Below are positions 1 to 8,459 of a stretch of DNA of 38,143 bases, one piece after another; within the stretch, counting starts at the first letter, position 1, and every line of letters starts with the position of its first letter. Origin of the DNA: Alphaproteobacteria bacterium (GTDB lineage: Bacteria; Pseudomonadota; Alphaproteobacteria; SMXQ01). The notes under the pieces were generated by a model. That model did not search any database and was not told the DNA's origin. It saw only the letters and a list, made by a program, of their open reading frames with translations. The DNA lies in the NCBI GenBank assembly GCA_004356985.1, contig SMXQ01000018.1:1-38143 (forward strand), written 5' to 3'. A program made the position numbers and the translations under genes.

Positions 1-1
1 A

Positions 2-109
2 TCGCCTCTCAGGCAGGCTGAGGACGCTCATCTGTTGGATACCACCGGGCTGGATGCGGACCAAACCTTCGCGGCCGCCCAAGCGGTGATAGACGGCTCC
101 AGTGCCTGA
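2..109 (+). CDS. cmk: Cytidylate kinase, C-terminal fragment (cut by window edge)
   Basis: Frame 2 is open from the first base to a TGA at 107-109 and gives about 35 residues. The stretch AEDAHLLDTTGLDAD followed by an alanine-rich helix and VIDG matches the end of bacterial CMP kinases, which phosphorylate CMP/dCMP for nucleotide supply. cmk lies immediately upstream of rpsA in many proteobacteria, which supports the call. The catalytic part lies outside the window. The identification rests on a short tail plus gene order. Confidence 0.8.
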   Translation, partial: SPLRQAEDAHLLDTTGLDADQTFAAAQAVIDGSSA

Positions 110-177
110 AGTGTGCCCGACCGCGGCGTCCTGCACCATGGATTAAGGGCCCTCTTGGTCGCGGCGGCGCCAGGACC

Positions 178-233
178 GGCCCGAAAGCATTGGCCCGAAA
201 GAATTGGCCCAAAAGAATTGGCCCAAAAGAATT
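178..233 (+). repeat. Four tandem 14-bp units in the rpsA leader
   Basis: Four contiguous units occupy 178-191, 192-205, 206-219 and 220-233. Units 3 and 4 are identical (GGCCCAAAAGAATT). Unit 2 differs at one base (GGCCCGAAAGAATT) and unit 1 at two (GGCCCGAAAGCATT). The array ends 8 bases before the rpsA Shine-Dalgarno, so it is probably transcribed as part of the rpsA 5' leader. The unit length is not a multiple of three and the region lies outside the conserved S1 protein, so it is unlikely to be coding. Function is unknown. Confidence 0.95.
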
Positions 234-251
234 AGAAGGTTAGGAGAACAT

Positions 252-2066
252 ATGTCTGATCAACACGCCGGAGAAGTGGCCGAGCCGTTTTCGACCGGCG
301 AGAACTTTGCCGAACTGCTCGAGGAATCTCTTGGCGATAGAGGGCCTCTCGAAGGCTCCGTGCTCAAAGGCACCGTGGTCTTCATAGAGAACGACATGGC
401 GGTGATCGACGTCGGACTCAAGTCCGCCGGCCGGGTCGCCCTCAAGGAATTCGACACCCCCGGCCAGGATTCCGAATTGAAGCCCGGGGACGAGGTGGAG
501 GTCTATCTCGAGCGCTACGAGGACCGCAACGGCGAGGCGGTGCTCAGCCGCGACAAGGCCCGGCGGGAAGAAGCCTGGACCCTGCTTGAGAGCGCGCACA
601 ACGACAATCTGCGCGTTACCGGAACCATCTTCGGCCGCGTCAAGGGCGGGTTCACCGTCGATCTTTCGGGCGCGGTGGCGTTTCTCCCCGGTTCCCAGGT
701 GGATATCCGCCCGGTGCGCGACGTCAGCCACCTGATGAACACGCCCCAGGAATTTCATATCCTCAAGATGGACCGCTCTCGGGGCAATATCGTGGTTTCG
801 CGCCGCGCCGTGCTCGAGGAATCCCGCGCCGAGGCCCGTTCCGAACTGATCGCCAACCTGAAAGAGGGACAGGTGCTGGAGGGCGTCGTCAAGAACATCA
901 CCGACTACGGCGCCTTTATCGACTTGGGCGGCGTCGACGGCTTGCTGCATATCACCGACATCTCCTGGCGGCGCATCAGCCACCCCAGCGAAGCGGTCAA
1001 TGTCGGCGACACGGTCAATGTTCAGGTGATCCGCTTCAACCCCGAAAACCAGCGCATCAGCCTCGGCATGAAACAGCTGGAAGCCGATCCCTGGGAAGGC
1101 ATCGAGAATAAATATCCGATCGGAACCAGGCTCAAGGGGCGGGTGACCAACATCACCGATTACGGCGCCTTCGTGGAGCTCGAGCCCGGCGTCGAGGCCC
1201 TGGTCCATGTTTCCGAAATGAGTTGGACCAAGAAGAACATCCACCCCGGCAAGATCGTCTCCACCTCCCAGGAACTGGAGGTCATGGTGCTCGACGTCGA
1301 TCCCCAGAAGCGGCGCATCAGCCTCGGCCTCAAACAGTGCAACGAAAACCCCTGGGAAGCCTTTGCCGATCAATTCAAGGCCGGCGCCGAGCTCGAAGGC
1401 GAAATCAAGAACATCACCGAATTCGGCCTGTTTGTCGGCCTGCCCGGCGATATCGACGGCATGGTGCACCTTTCGGATCTCGACTGGACCCGGCCGGGCG
1501 AAGAGGCCCTCGCCGATTTCGAGAAAGGCAATATGGTCAAGGTCAAGGTGCTGGAAATCGACGTCGAGAAGGAGCGCGTCAGTCTCGGCATCAAGCAACT
1601 GGCCGACGACCCGTTCGAAGGCCGGGCGGCGGAACTCAAGAAGGGCAAGGTCGTGACCTGTACCGTCAAGGTGGTCACCGACCGTGGTATCGAGGTCGAC
1701 GTGAATGGCGCCCAGGGCTTCATCCGCAGGGCGGATCTCGCCCGCGACCGGTCGGAACAGCGTCCCGACCGTTTCGCCGTCGGTGAAAAGGTCGATGCCA
1801 AAATCACCAACATCGATCGCACCTCGCGCAAGCTGTCGCTCTCCATCAAGGCCCACGAATTCGCCGAAGAGAAGGAAGCCATGGCCCAATTCGGGTCTTC
1901 GGATTCCGGCGCCAGCCTGGGCGACATCCTAGGCGCCGCCATCTCCAAGGCCAACCAACAGCGCACCGAGGGCGAAGACGCCGCCGATGGCACGGTCGAG
2001 GAGGAAACCCCGGCGGAGGATGCCGCCGCCGCCGCGGACGAGGACGAAAAAGACAAGGACGGCTGA
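252..2066 (+). CDS. rpsA: 30S ribosomal protein S1
   Basis: 604 residues. S1 binds mRNA on the 30S platform and helps initiation on structured or weakly SD-led messages. About six OB-fold S1 repeats are visible, roughly at residues 36-104, 121-187, 207-275, 292-362, 379-449 and 466-535. The central repeats carry the typical NITDYGAF(I/V) and RRISLGLKQ signatures. The tail (about 575-604) is acidic and rich in Asp, Glu and Ala. I chose ATG 252 because AGGAGA at 242-247 sits at ideal spacing; a longer TTG-initiated frame from 204 would run through the tandem repeats and add non-conserved residues. It follows cmk, the usual order. S1 commonly regulates its own translation through the leader, which makes the repeat array upstream relevant. 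Confidence 0.98.
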   Translation: MSDQHAGEVAEPFSTGENFAELLEESLGDRGPLEGSVLKGTVVFIENDMAVIDVGLKSAGRVALKEFDTPGQDSELKPGDEVEVYLERYEDRNGEAVLSRDKARREEAWTLLESAHNDNLRVTGTIFGRVKGGFTVDLSGAVAFLPGSQVDIRPVRDVSHLMNTPQEFHILKMDRSRGNIVVSRRAVLEESRAEARSELIANLKEGQVLEGVVKNITDYGAFIDLGGVDGLLHITDISWRRISHPSEAVNVGDTVNVQVIRFNPENQRISLGMKQLEADPWEGIENKYPIGTRLKGRVTNITDYGAFVELEPGVEALVHVSEMSWTKKNIHPGKIVSTSQELEVMVLDVDPQKRRISLGLKQCNENPWEAFADQFKAGAELEGEIKNITEFGLFVGLPGDIDGMVHLSDLDWTRPGEEALADFEKGNMVKVKVLEIDVEKERVSLGIKQLADDPFEGRAAELKKGKVVTCTVKVVTDRGIEVDVNGAQGFIRRADLARDRSEQRPDRFAVGEKVDAKITNIDRTSRKLSLSIKAHEFAEEKEAMAQFGSSDSGASLGDILGAAISKANQQRTEGEDAADGTVEEETPAEDAAAAADEDEKDKDG

Positions 2067-2140
2067 ATCTTTTCACCGCGGATCAGCTATCCCCCGCCTA
2101 ACGGCGGCGCCGTCCCAAGGAGGCCACCGGTTCAGGTTTC

Positions 2141-3043
2141 ATGACCTTCGAATCCGATTCCCTGATCGATCGCAAACGGCTCAAGCGCCGGCTCGCGAAC
2201 TGGCGGCTTGCCGCGGTCATCGCCGTCGCCGGCGTGGGGCTGGCGTTGTTTGCCCGGTTCGATTCCGTGGCAAACCAAAACCACGTCGCCCGGCTGTCGG
2301 TCAACGGCATTATCGTCGAGGATATAAAGCGCATCCAAGCCCTTGGCCGCGTGGCCCGGGACCGTAGCGCCAAGGCGCTGATCGTTCGCATCAACTCTCC
2401 CGGCGGTACCGTGGTGGGCGGTGAAACGCTGTATTTCGAGCTGCGCAAGGTCGCCGCCAAGAAGCCGGTGGTCGCCGTCATCGGCACCCTCGGCGCGTCG
2501 GGCGGCTATATGGTGGCCCTGGGCGGCGACCGCATTTTCGCGCGCGCCGGCACCATTACCGGCTCCATCGGCGTGATCATGCAAACCACCGACCTGACCG
2601 GTCTGCTGACCAAGATCGGCATCAAGACCGAGTCCATCAAGTCGGATCCGCTGAAGGCCGTGCCGTCACTCCTTGAGCCGATGACCGACAAGGCGCGCGC
2701 GCTCATCAAGTCGGTCATCAGGGATACCCACCGCCAATTCGTCGCCATGGTGGCCGACCGGCGCGGCCTCAGCGCCGACAATGCCCGGAAATTGAGCGAC
2801 GGCCGGATTTTTACCGGCGCCCAGGCGCTTTCCAACGGGCTGATCGACGCCATCGGCGGCGAAGCCGAGGCGCGGGACTGGCTGGCCAAGAAGCATGGAA
2901 TCGCCACCAGACTCCCGGTGCGAAACGTGCGAATCAACAGAGGCACCAAGAATTTGTTCGGGCTGGTCGAGGAAATGTTTGGAAAAACATTGTTTTCTGA
3001 ACGACTTAGACTTGACGGGCTGATTTCCCTTTGGCAACCTTAA
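2141..3043 (+). CDS. sppA: Signal peptide peptidase SppA, short form (family S49)
   Basis: 300 residues, an inner-membrane serine protease that degrades cleaved signal peptides. There is one N-terminal membrane anchor at about residues 22-40, then a single ClpP-like S49 domain, so this is the short form and not the duplicated E. coli protein. Ser120 in GTLGASGGY is the predicted nucleophile and Lys172 in SDPLKAVPS the general base; their spacing matches the Ser/Lys dyad of this family. The start at ATG 2141 has an AAGGAGG at 2116-2122, which is rather far upstream (18 bases), and no nearer in-frame start exists. It lies between rpsA and ihfB. Confidence 0.93.
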   Translation: MTFESDSLIDRKRLKRRLANWRLAAVIAVAGVGLALFARFDSVANQNHVARLSVNGIIVEDIKRIQALGRVARDRSAKALIVRINSPGGTVVGGETLYFELRKVAAKKPVVAVIGTLGASGGYMVALGGDRIFARAGTITGSIGVIMQTTDLTGLLTKIGIKTESIKSDPLKAVPSLLEPMTDKARALIKSVIRDTHRQFVAMVADRRGLSADNARKLSDGRIFTGAQALSNGLIDAIGGEAEARDWLAKKHGIATRLPVRNVRINRGTKNLFGLVEEMFGKTLFSERLRLDGLISLWQP

Positions 3044-3115
3044 TGGGATTCTTCGGTTACGATCAGGGCCAGGGGGCAGATTCCCCGGCCCGGAAGCGGA
3101 GCGGTGCGAGCGCCC

Positions 3116-3397
3116 ATGACGAAATCTGAATTGATCCTGCATCTCGCGGAAAAGAATCCCCATCTCTATCACCGGGACGTGGAACGCATCGTCACGGCGA
3201 TCTTCGACGAGATTACCGCCGCGCTGTCCCGGGGCGACCGCGTGGAACTGCGCGGCTTCGGCGCATTTTCCGTCAAGCGGCGCGACGCCCGGATCGGCCG
3301 CAACCCGCGCACCGGGGAAGCGGTCAGTGTCGCCGAGAAGCGGGTCCCGTTTTTCAAAACCGGCAAACTGCTTCGCGAACGGCTCAACGATCGTTAA
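3116..3397 (+). CDS. ihfB: Integration host factor subunit beta
   Basis: 93 residues with the full HU/IHF fold. The N-terminus MTKSELI is typical of IHF-beta, as is [14 protein letters not shown] followed by the DNA-intercalating arm with RNPRTGE. IHF bends DNA by about 160 degrees as a heterodimer with IhfA and acts in nucleoid structure, recombination and transcription. ATG 3116 was preferred over an in-frame GTG at 3104 because it gives the family N-terminus. No ihfA is present in the window. The order rpsA, sppA, ihfB, lapA is common in proteobacteria. Confidence 0.97.
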   Translation: MTKSELILHLAEKNPHLYHRDVERIVTAIFDEITAALSRGDRVELRGFGAFSVKRRDARIGRNPRTGEAVSVAEKRVPFFKTGKLLRERLNDR

Positions 3398-3468
3398 TGC
3401 TCTAGCCCCCCGTCTCCTTGACCGCCCACGGCGCGGGCGACAGGCCGACCACCACAGGCGATGGCACC

Positions 3469-3837
3469 TTGCGCATTCTCTTTTGGCTTTTCACCATTCC
3501 CTTTCTGGCACTGGCCGGCGCCTTTGCCGCGGCCAATCACCAGCCCTTGACACTCCGCCTCTGGCCCTTTCCCTTGGAGGCCCAGGTGCCGATCTACGCC
3601 GCCGTGCTCGGCGCCTTTTTCCTCGGCCTCCTGGTGGCGGCCCTGTGGTTCTGGACGGCGGGCCTGGGTGGCCGCCTGGCGCGGCGGCGGTCGGCGCGTC
3701 ACCAACGCGCCCTGGAACAGGAAACCACCCGTCTCAAACGGCAGTTGGCGGAAAAGAACCGCGCCCCGCCCGCCGCCGCCGCGACCGGCCACGACGACAC
3801 CCGGGCGCGCCGGCTGATCGCCGCAGGGGACGGTTGA
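3469..3837 (+). CDS. lapA: LapA-domain membrane protein (DUF1049)
   Basis: About 122 residues. There are two hydrophobic segments near residues 3-22 and 38-62, with an ANHQPLTLRLWPFP stretch between them typical of LapA. A basic, partly coiled-coil tail (about 65-100) contains ARRRSARHQRALEQ. LapA proteins are inner-membrane and act with LapB in LPS assembly control in enterics; lapB is not adjacent here. The start is uncertain: TTG 3469 begins directly before the conserved RILFWLF stretch, while TTG 3418 would add 17 non-conserved residues. The gene starts 71 bases after ihfB and is likely co-transcribed with it. Confidence 0.82.
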   Translation: MRILFWLFTIPFLALAGAFAAANHQPLTLRLWPFPLEAQVPIYAAVLGAFFLGLLVAALWFWTAGLGGRLARRRSARHQRALEQETTRLKRQLAEKNRAPPAAAATGHDDTRARRLIAAGDG

Positions 3838-3861
3838 GGGGGACACTTGGGGGGACACTTG
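3838..3861. repeat. Perfect 12-bp tandem duplication after lapA
   Basis: GGGGGACACTTG occurs twice back to back, at 3838-3849 and 3850-3861, beginning directly after the lapA stop codon. The copies are identical, which suggests a recent slippage or duplication event. It lies between lapA and pyrF. No function can be assigned. Confidence 0.95.
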
Positions 3862-3873
3862 ACCCGGCCCCTG

Positions 3874-3900
3874 TTGCCGCGCGCCCATACAGGCTATAAG
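3874..3900 (+). promoter_or_regulatory. Candidate pyrF promoter
   Basis: A good -10 hexamer TATAAG lies at 3895-3900, preceded by TTGCCG at 3874-3879 with a short 15-base spacer. It is 39 bases before the pyrF ATG. The -35 match and spacing are weak, so only the -10 is convincing. Confidence 0.3.
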
Positions 3901-3938
3901 ACCGGCCCCAGAGGCAACCCACCGGGCCCGACGACACC

Positions 3939-4715
3939 ATGCCCGAGGACACCATGGCCGACACCCCGTCCCGCGCCGCGGCGGATCGATCCATTCGGGA
4001 AAAGATCCTTTGCGCCATCGACACGCCCGACCTGGCCCGCGCCCTTGACCTGGCAGCGGCGCTGAAGGGCCGCGTCGGCGGCATCAAGCTCGGACTGGAG
4101 TTCTTCTCGGCCCACGGCCCCGACGGCGTGCGCAGGGTCATGGCGGGCGCCGGGGGCTCGGACTTGTTCCTCGACCTCAAATTTCACGACATTCCCAATA
4201 CCGTGGCCGCCGCCATGCGCGCCGCCGCGGCGCTGGCGCCCCGTTTCATCAACGTTCATGCCGGCGGCGGCCCGGCCATGCTCGAAGCGGCAAGGAAGGC
4301 GGCCCAAGACGCCGCCGCCGAGACCGGCATCGCCCCGCCCCTGGTCCTTGGCGTTACCGTGCTCACCTCCCTCGACGGCGCCGACCTGGGGGTCCTGGGC
4401 GTCGCCGCCAAGGTGGAAGACCAGGTGGTGCGGCTGGCGGCGCTGGCGGCCGCGGCCGGTCTCGACGGCGTCGTCTGCGCGGCCCGGGAAATCGCCGCCA
4501 TCAGGCGCGCGCGGGGGCCCGATTTCGTCCTCGTGACCCCCGGCATCCGTCCCGCGTCGGCGGCGACCGGAGACCAGAAGCGCGTCGCCACGCCGGCCGA
4601 TGCGCTTCGCGCCGGCGCCGATTACCTGGTCATCGGACGGCCCATCACCGCCGATCCCGATCCCGCCGCCGCCGCCGAGCGCTTGGTCGCCGAGGCGGCG
4701 GCCGAGCTCGCCTGA
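3939..4715 (+). CDS. pyrF: Orotidine 5'-phosphate decarboxylase
   Basis: 258 residues from ATG 3939, or 253 from ATG 3954 (MADTPSR), which has GAGGA close upstream. It decarboxylates OMP to UMP, the last step of pyrimidine synthesis, in the cytosol as a dimer. The TIM-barrel active-site motif D-x-K-x-x-D is intact as Asp79-Lys81-Asp84 in LDLKFHDIPNT. Substrate motifs are also present: CAIDTPD at the first strand, GIKLGLEFF, and the phosphate-gripping VTPGIRP and VIGRPI loops. trpF starts 5 bases after its stop, so both are probably on one transcript. Confidence 0.96.
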   Translation: MPEDTMADTPSRAAADRSIREKILCAIDTPDLARALDLAAALKGRVGGIKLGLEFFSAHGPDGVRRVMAGAGGSDLFLDLKFHDIPNTVAAAMRAAAALAPRFINVHAGGGPAMLEAARKAAQDAAAETGIAPPLVLGVTVLTSLDGADLGVLGVAAKVEDQVVRLAALAAAAGLDGVVCAAREIAAIRRARGPDFVLVTPGIRPASAATGDQKRVATPADALRAGADYLVIGRPITADPDPAAAAERLVAEAAAELA

Positions 4716-4719
4716 TCCC

Positions 4720-5367
4720 GTGCCGGTCACCGTCAAGATTTGCGGCATCAACACCGCCGACGCCATGCATGCGGCGGTCGCCGGGGGCGCGGGCTACGTC
4801 GGATTGATGTTTTATCCCGCCTCACCGCGGTTTCTCGCCCTCGAGGCGGCGGCCCGGCTCGCCATCCCGGTGCCCGACGGGATCGAGAGGGTCGGCGTGT
4901 TCGTGGACGCGCCCGACGAGGTCATCGCCCGGACCCTGGACGCGGTGCCCATCGACATGCTGCAGTTGCACGGCGCCGAGCCGCCCCGGCGGGTGGCCGA
5001 AATCCGCAACCGCTTCGGGCTGCCGGTGATCAAGGCGATCAAGATCGCCGGGCCCGACGACCTGGCCGAGGCCCGAATCCACGAAAGCGCCGCCGACATG
5101 CTTCTGTTCGACGCCAAACCGCCGGTGGAAATGGCCGACGCGCTGCCCGGCGGCAACGCGCTGGCCTTCGATTGGCGGATCATCGCCGGCCACCGTTGGC
5201 CGCGGCCGTGGATGCTGTCGGGCGGCCTCACCGCCGCCAATCTGGGCCAGGCGGTGGGCACCAGCGGCGCCGTGCGGGTGGATGTTTCCTCGGGCGTGGA
5301 AACCGCGCCGGGAGAGAAGGACCCGGCGCTGATCCGCGCCTTTATCCAGGCCGCGGCGGAGGCCTAG
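4720..5367 (+). CDS. trpF: Phosphoribosylanthranilate isomerase
   Basis: 215 residues. It catalyses the Amadori rearrangement of phosphoribosylanthranilate to CdRP in tryptophan synthesis. The start is GTG 4720, giving MPVTVKICGI with the catalytic cysteine at residue 8; upstream in-frame sequence lies inside pyrF and is non-conserved. The catalytic Asp lies in MLQLHGAE or the later RVDVSSGVE region, and the phosphate-binding loops LSGGL and SSGVE are clear. It is the first gene of a trpF-trpB-trpA group. A 93-base gap follows before trpB, with its own promoter candidate. Confidence 0.96.
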   Translation: MPVTVKICGINTADAMHAAVAGGAGYVGLMFYPASPRFLALEAAARLAIPVPDGIERVGVFVDAPDEVIARTLDAVPIDMLQLHGAEPPRRVAEIRNRFGLPVIKAIKIAGPDDLAEARIHESAADMLLFDAKPPVEMADALPGGNALAFDWRIIAGHRWPRPWMLSGGLTAANLGQAVGTSGAVRVDVSSGVETAPGEKDPALIRAFIQAAAEA

Positions 5368-5377
5368 AACATGGTCC

Positions 5378-5402
5378 CCGGCCGGGCCCCGCCCCGGGCC
5401 GG
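5378..5402 (+). other. GC-rich inverted repeat between trpF and trpB
   Basis: CCGGCC at 5378-5383 can pair with GGCCGG at 5397-5402, and GGG 5384-5386 with CCC 5393-5395, leaving one bulged G. That gives a 9-bp stem with a 6-base loop. It lacks a T-run, so it is not a classical terminator. It could still slow transcription or protect the message end between trpF and trpB. Confidence 0.4.
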
Positions 5403-5404
5403 CA

Positions 5405-5433
5405 TTGGAATATGGCGGCGCCGGGCGTATAGT
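5405..5433 (+). promoter_or_regulatory. Candidate trpB promoter
   Basis: TTGGAA at 5405-5410, a 17-base spacer, then TATAGT at 5428-5433. Spacing is ideal and the -10 differs from consensus at one base. A start near 5440 would leave a leader of only about 20 bases before ATG 5461, too short for a peptide attenuator. Confidence 0.5.
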
Positions 5434-5460
5434 TCGGCACCCCGATGACGAGTTATAAAT

Positions 5461-6672
5461 ATGAGTACCCCCAACACTTTCCGGAGCGGGCCCGACGAGG
5501 GCGGGCATTTCGATCTTTTCGGTGGCCGATACGTCGCCGAGACGCTGATGCCGCTGATCCTGGACCTGGAACGGGCCTGGGGCGAGGCCCGAACCGATCC
5601 CGGCTACACCGCCGAATTGGACCATTTCCTGGCCCATTACGCGGGCCGGCCGTCGCCGCTTTATTTCGCCGAGCGGCTGACGCAAGAGCTCGGCGGCGCC
5701 AAGATCTATTTCAAGCGCGACGAGCTCAACCACACCGGCTCCCACAAGATCAACAACTGCCTGGGCCAGATCCTGCTGGCCCGGCGCATGGGCAAGAAGC
5801 GGATCATCGCCGAGACCGGGGCCGGCCAGCACGGGGTGGCGACGGCGACGGTTTGCGCGCGCTTCGATCTGGACTGCACCATTTACATGGGCGAAGTCGA
5901 TATCCAGCGCCAACAACCCAACGTCTTTCGCATGAAGCTTCTCGGCGCCAAGGTGGTGCCGGTTGGTTCGGGCTCGGCCACCCTCAAGGACGCCATGAAC
6001 GAGGCCCTGCGCGATTGGGTGGCCAGCGTCGAGACCACCTATTACCTGATCGGCACGGCGGCGGGGCCGCACCCCTATCCGGCCATGGTCCGCGATTTCC
6101 AATCGGTGATCGGGCGTGAAGTCCGCCAACAGTTGGATGCCGCCGAAGGCCGGGGGCCCGATACCCTGATTGCCTGCATCGGCGGCGGGTCCAACGCCAT
6201 CGGCCTGTTTCACCCCTTCCTCGACGATGCCGGGGTCGAGATGTTCGCCGTGGAAGCCGCCGGCGAGGGCCTCGATTCGGGGCGCCACGCCGCCTCCATC
6301 AGCGCCGGCGTGCCGGGAGTTCTGCACGGCAGCCGCAGCTATCTGTTGCAGGACGATGACGGCCAGATCAGCGAGGCCCATTCGATCTCCGCCGGCCTCG
6401 ATTACCCGGGCATCGGCCCGGAGCATGCCTGGCTTCACGAGCAGGGGCGCGTCCATTACGTGTCGGCCACCGACGCCGAAGCCTTGGCCGCTTTCAAGCT
6501 GTGCTCCGAGTTGGAGGGCATCATACCGGCGTTGGAACCGGCCCATGCATTGGCCCACGTCATCCGCCACTGCCCGGGCCTGGCCCGGGACCATCTGGTG
6601 GTCATGAACCTGTGCGGCCGGGGCGACAAGGACGTTTTTTTGGTGGCCCGGCACCTGGGGGTAGAGTTGTGA
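5461..6672 (+). CDS. trpB: Tryptophan synthase beta subunit
   Basis: 403 residues, the usual length. With TrpA it forms an alpha2-beta2 enzyme and condenses indole, channelled from alpha, with L-serine using PLP. The PLP lysine is Lys96 in [10 protein letters not shown]. The AETGAGQHG loop and the glycine-rich phosphate site IGGGSNAIG are present. The ATG at 5461 has only a weak SD. Its last four bases overlap the GTG of trpA (GTGA at 6669-6672), which suggests translational coupling that keeps the two subunits in equal supply. Confidence 0.98.
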   Translation: MSTPNTFRSGPDEGGHFDLFGGRYVAETLMPLILDLERAWGEARTDPGYTAELDHFLAHYAGRPSPLYFAERLTQELGGAKIYFKRDELNHTGSHKINNCLGQILLARRMGKKRIIAETGAGQHGVATATVCARFDLDCTIYMGEVDIQRQQPNVFRMKLLGAKVVPVGSGSATLKDAMNEALRDWVASVETTYYLIGTAAGPHPYPAMVRDFQSVIGREVRQQLDAAEGRGPDTLIACIGGGSNAIGLFHPFLDDAGVEMFAVEAAGEGLDSGRHAASISAGVPGVLHGSRSYLLQDDDGQISEAHSISAGLDYPGIGPEHAWLHEQGRVHYVSATDAEALAAFKLCSELEGIIPALEPAHALAHVIRHCPGLARDHLVVMNLCGRGDKDVFLVARHLGVEL

Positions 6673-7529
6673 ACACCGGCGCCGCGCCCGACCGCATCCA
6701 TGAGCGCTTCACGGCGCTGCGCGCCGAGGGCCGGGCCGGCCTGGTGACCTTCGTCACCGCCGGAGATCCCGATTTCGAGACCTCTTGGAATATCCTTGCC
6801 GGGCTTCCCGAAGCCGGCGCCGACCTCATCGAGATCGGCATGCCGTTTTCCGATCCCATGGCCGACGGCCCCGCCATCCAGGCCTCCAGCCTGCGGGCGC
6901 TGGGATCGGGCCAGAACATGGCCAAGACCATCGACCTGGTGCGCCGATTCCGGGCGGCCGACGCCACCACGCCGCTGCTGCTGATGGGGTACTACAACCC
7001 GATTTACAGGTACGGCAACCAACGCTTCCTCGATGACGCCAAAAGCGCCGGCGCCGACGGGCTGATCATCGTCGACCTGCCGCCCGAAGAAGATTCCGAG
7101 CTCTGCCTGCCGGCCCGGGACACCGGCCTTCACTTCATCCGCCTGGCGACGCCGACCACCGACCAGGCGCGCCTGGCCAAGGTGCTCACCAACGCGTCGG
7201 GGTTTATCTACTACGTTTCCATCACCGGCATCACCGGGACGCGGTCCGCCCGGCCCGGCGATGTCAACGAGCGGATCGCCGCCTTGCGCGCGGCGACGGA
7301 CCTCCCCATAGCCGTCGGTTTCGGCATCAAGACCCCGCAACAGGCGGCGGCCATCGCCCGGATCGCCGATGCGGTGGTGGTGGGTTCCGCCCTGGTTGAA
7401 CGGATTCGCCAAGGGCTTGACGACGACCGCCGCCCGGGGGCAGGTTTGGTGGCCGAAACCCTCGGCCTGGTCAAGGAGCTTGCCGCCGGCGTGCGCGGCG
7501 CTAGGCAATCGGGGGCCGCCACGGGATAG
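6669..7529 (+). CDS. trpA: Tryptophan synthase alpha subunit
   Basis: 286 residues, slightly longer than the typical 268-275 because of a C-terminal extension rich in Gly and Ala. It splits indole-3-glycerol phosphate to indole and G3P. The catalytic Glu is Glu55 in [11 protein letters not shown], and the second acid is the Asp in [11 protein letters not shown]. The phosphate loop VGFGIKTP is present. GTG 6669 is the start: it overlaps the trpB stop by four bases and yields the family N-terminus ([19 protein letters not shown]). Longer frames upstream are shadows inside trpB. Confidence 0.97.
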   Translation: MNTGAAPDRIHERFTALRAEGRAGLVTFVTAGDPDFETSWNILAGLPEAGADLIEIGMPFSDPMADGPAIQASSLRALGSGQNMAKTIDLVRRFRAADATTPLLLMGYYNPIYRYGNQRFLDDAKSAGADGLIIVDLPPEEDSELCLPARDTGLHFIRLATPTTDQARLAKVLTNASGFIYYVSITGITGTRSARPGDVNERIAALRAATDLPIAVGFGIKTPQQAAAIARIADAVVVGSALVERIRQGLDDDRRPGAGLVAETLGLVKELAAGVRGARQSGAATG

Positions 7530-7532
7530 ACC

Positions 7533-8459
7533 ATGAACTGGCTCACCAATTTCGTCAGGCCCCGCATCCGCGCCTTGGTGCGCAAGCAAGGCGTGCCCGA
7601 CAACCTATGGCAAAAATGTACCGCCTGCGAACAGATGATCTTCCACCGGGAATTGTCGGCCAACCTGTATGTCTGCACCCATTGCGGCCATCACATGCGG
7701 GTGGCGGCCAAGGACCGGCTGGCCATGGTGTTCGACGGCGACAGCACCCAGACCATCGAACTCCCCGAGGCCATGGACGATCCCCTCAAGTTCCGGGACC
7801 AGAAACGTTACGGCGACCGCCTCAAGGAAAACCGGGTTAAGACCGGCATCGATGACGCGATTCTGGTCGCCCACGGCAAGATCGGCGGGATCCCCGCCGT
7901 CATCGCCGCCTTCGATTTCCGTTTCATGGGCGGTTCCATGGGAACCGCCGTCGGCGACGGCCTGATCGCCGCCGCGCGCCTGGCGGTGGTGCAGGAGGCG
8001 CCGCTGATCGTCTTCCCGTCCTCGGGCGGGGCGCGCATGCAGGAGGGCATCCTTTCCCTGATGCAGATGCCGCGGTCCATCATCGCCGTCCAGGAGGTCC
8101 GCGAGGCGGGCCTGCCCTATATCGTCGTCCTCACCGACCCGACCACCGGCGGCGTATCGGCGAGCTTCGCCATGCTCGGCGATATCTCCATCGCCGAACC
8201 CGGGGCGATCATCGGCTTCGCCGGCTCGCGGGTCATCGAAAGTACCATCCACGAGACCCTGCCCGAGGGTTTCCAGCGCGCCGAATACCTTCTCGAACAC
8301 GGCATGATCGACATGGTGGTGCCGCGCCATGAGTTGCGCGCCACCTTGATCCGGGTGCTCGACCTGCTGTGCAACCGGAACCCGGCCGGCGAGGTGGTCG
8401 CCCTGCCCAAGTCAGAGGCCGCGGCCGATGGCCCAGGGAACCCCGCCCCTGAACAGTGA
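7533..8459 (+). CDS. accD: Acetyl-CoA carboxylase carboxyltransferase subunit beta
   Basis: 308 residues. With AccA it transfers the carboxyl group from biotin to acetyl-CoA, giving malonyl-CoA for fatty acid synthesis. The N-terminal four-cysteine zinc ribbon is intact (Cys29, Cys32, Cys48, Cys51). The crotonase-like core carries the oxyanion-hole sequences SSGGARMQEG and DPTTGGVSASFA. It starts 3 bases after trpA and overlaps folC by 32 bases. The trpA-accD-folC order is common in alphaproteobacteria. Confidence 0.97.
   Translation: MNWLTNFVRPRIRALVRKQGVPDNLWQKCTACEQMIFHRELSANLYVCTHCGHHMRVAAKDRLAMVFDGDSTQTIELPEAMDDPLKFRDQKRYGDRLKENRVKTGIDDAILVAHGKIGGIPAVIAAFDFRFMGGSMGTAVGDGLIAAARLAVVQEAPLIVFPSSGGARMQEGILSLMQMPRSIIAVQEVREAGLPYIVVLTDPTTGGVSASFAMLGDISIAEPGAIIGFAGSRVIESTIHETLPEGFQRAEYLLEHGMIDMVVPRHELRATLIRVLDLLCNRNPAGEVVALPKSEAAADGPGNPAPEQ

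Noticed and set aside
204-251. N-terminal extension of rpsA from TTG 204
   Set aside because: It would translate the 14-bp repeats, and ATG 252 has a clear AGGAGA at the right distance.
240-1889. Long minus-strand ORF (549 codons) opposite rpsA
   Set aside because: It mirrors the S1 coding strand, has no family motif and shows the composition expected from a reversed GC-biased gene.
4822-6654. 610-codon minus-strand ORF opposite trpF and trpB
   Set aside because: It spans two well-supported genes and their intergenic region and has no recognisable domain; GC-rich third positions make antisense stops rare.
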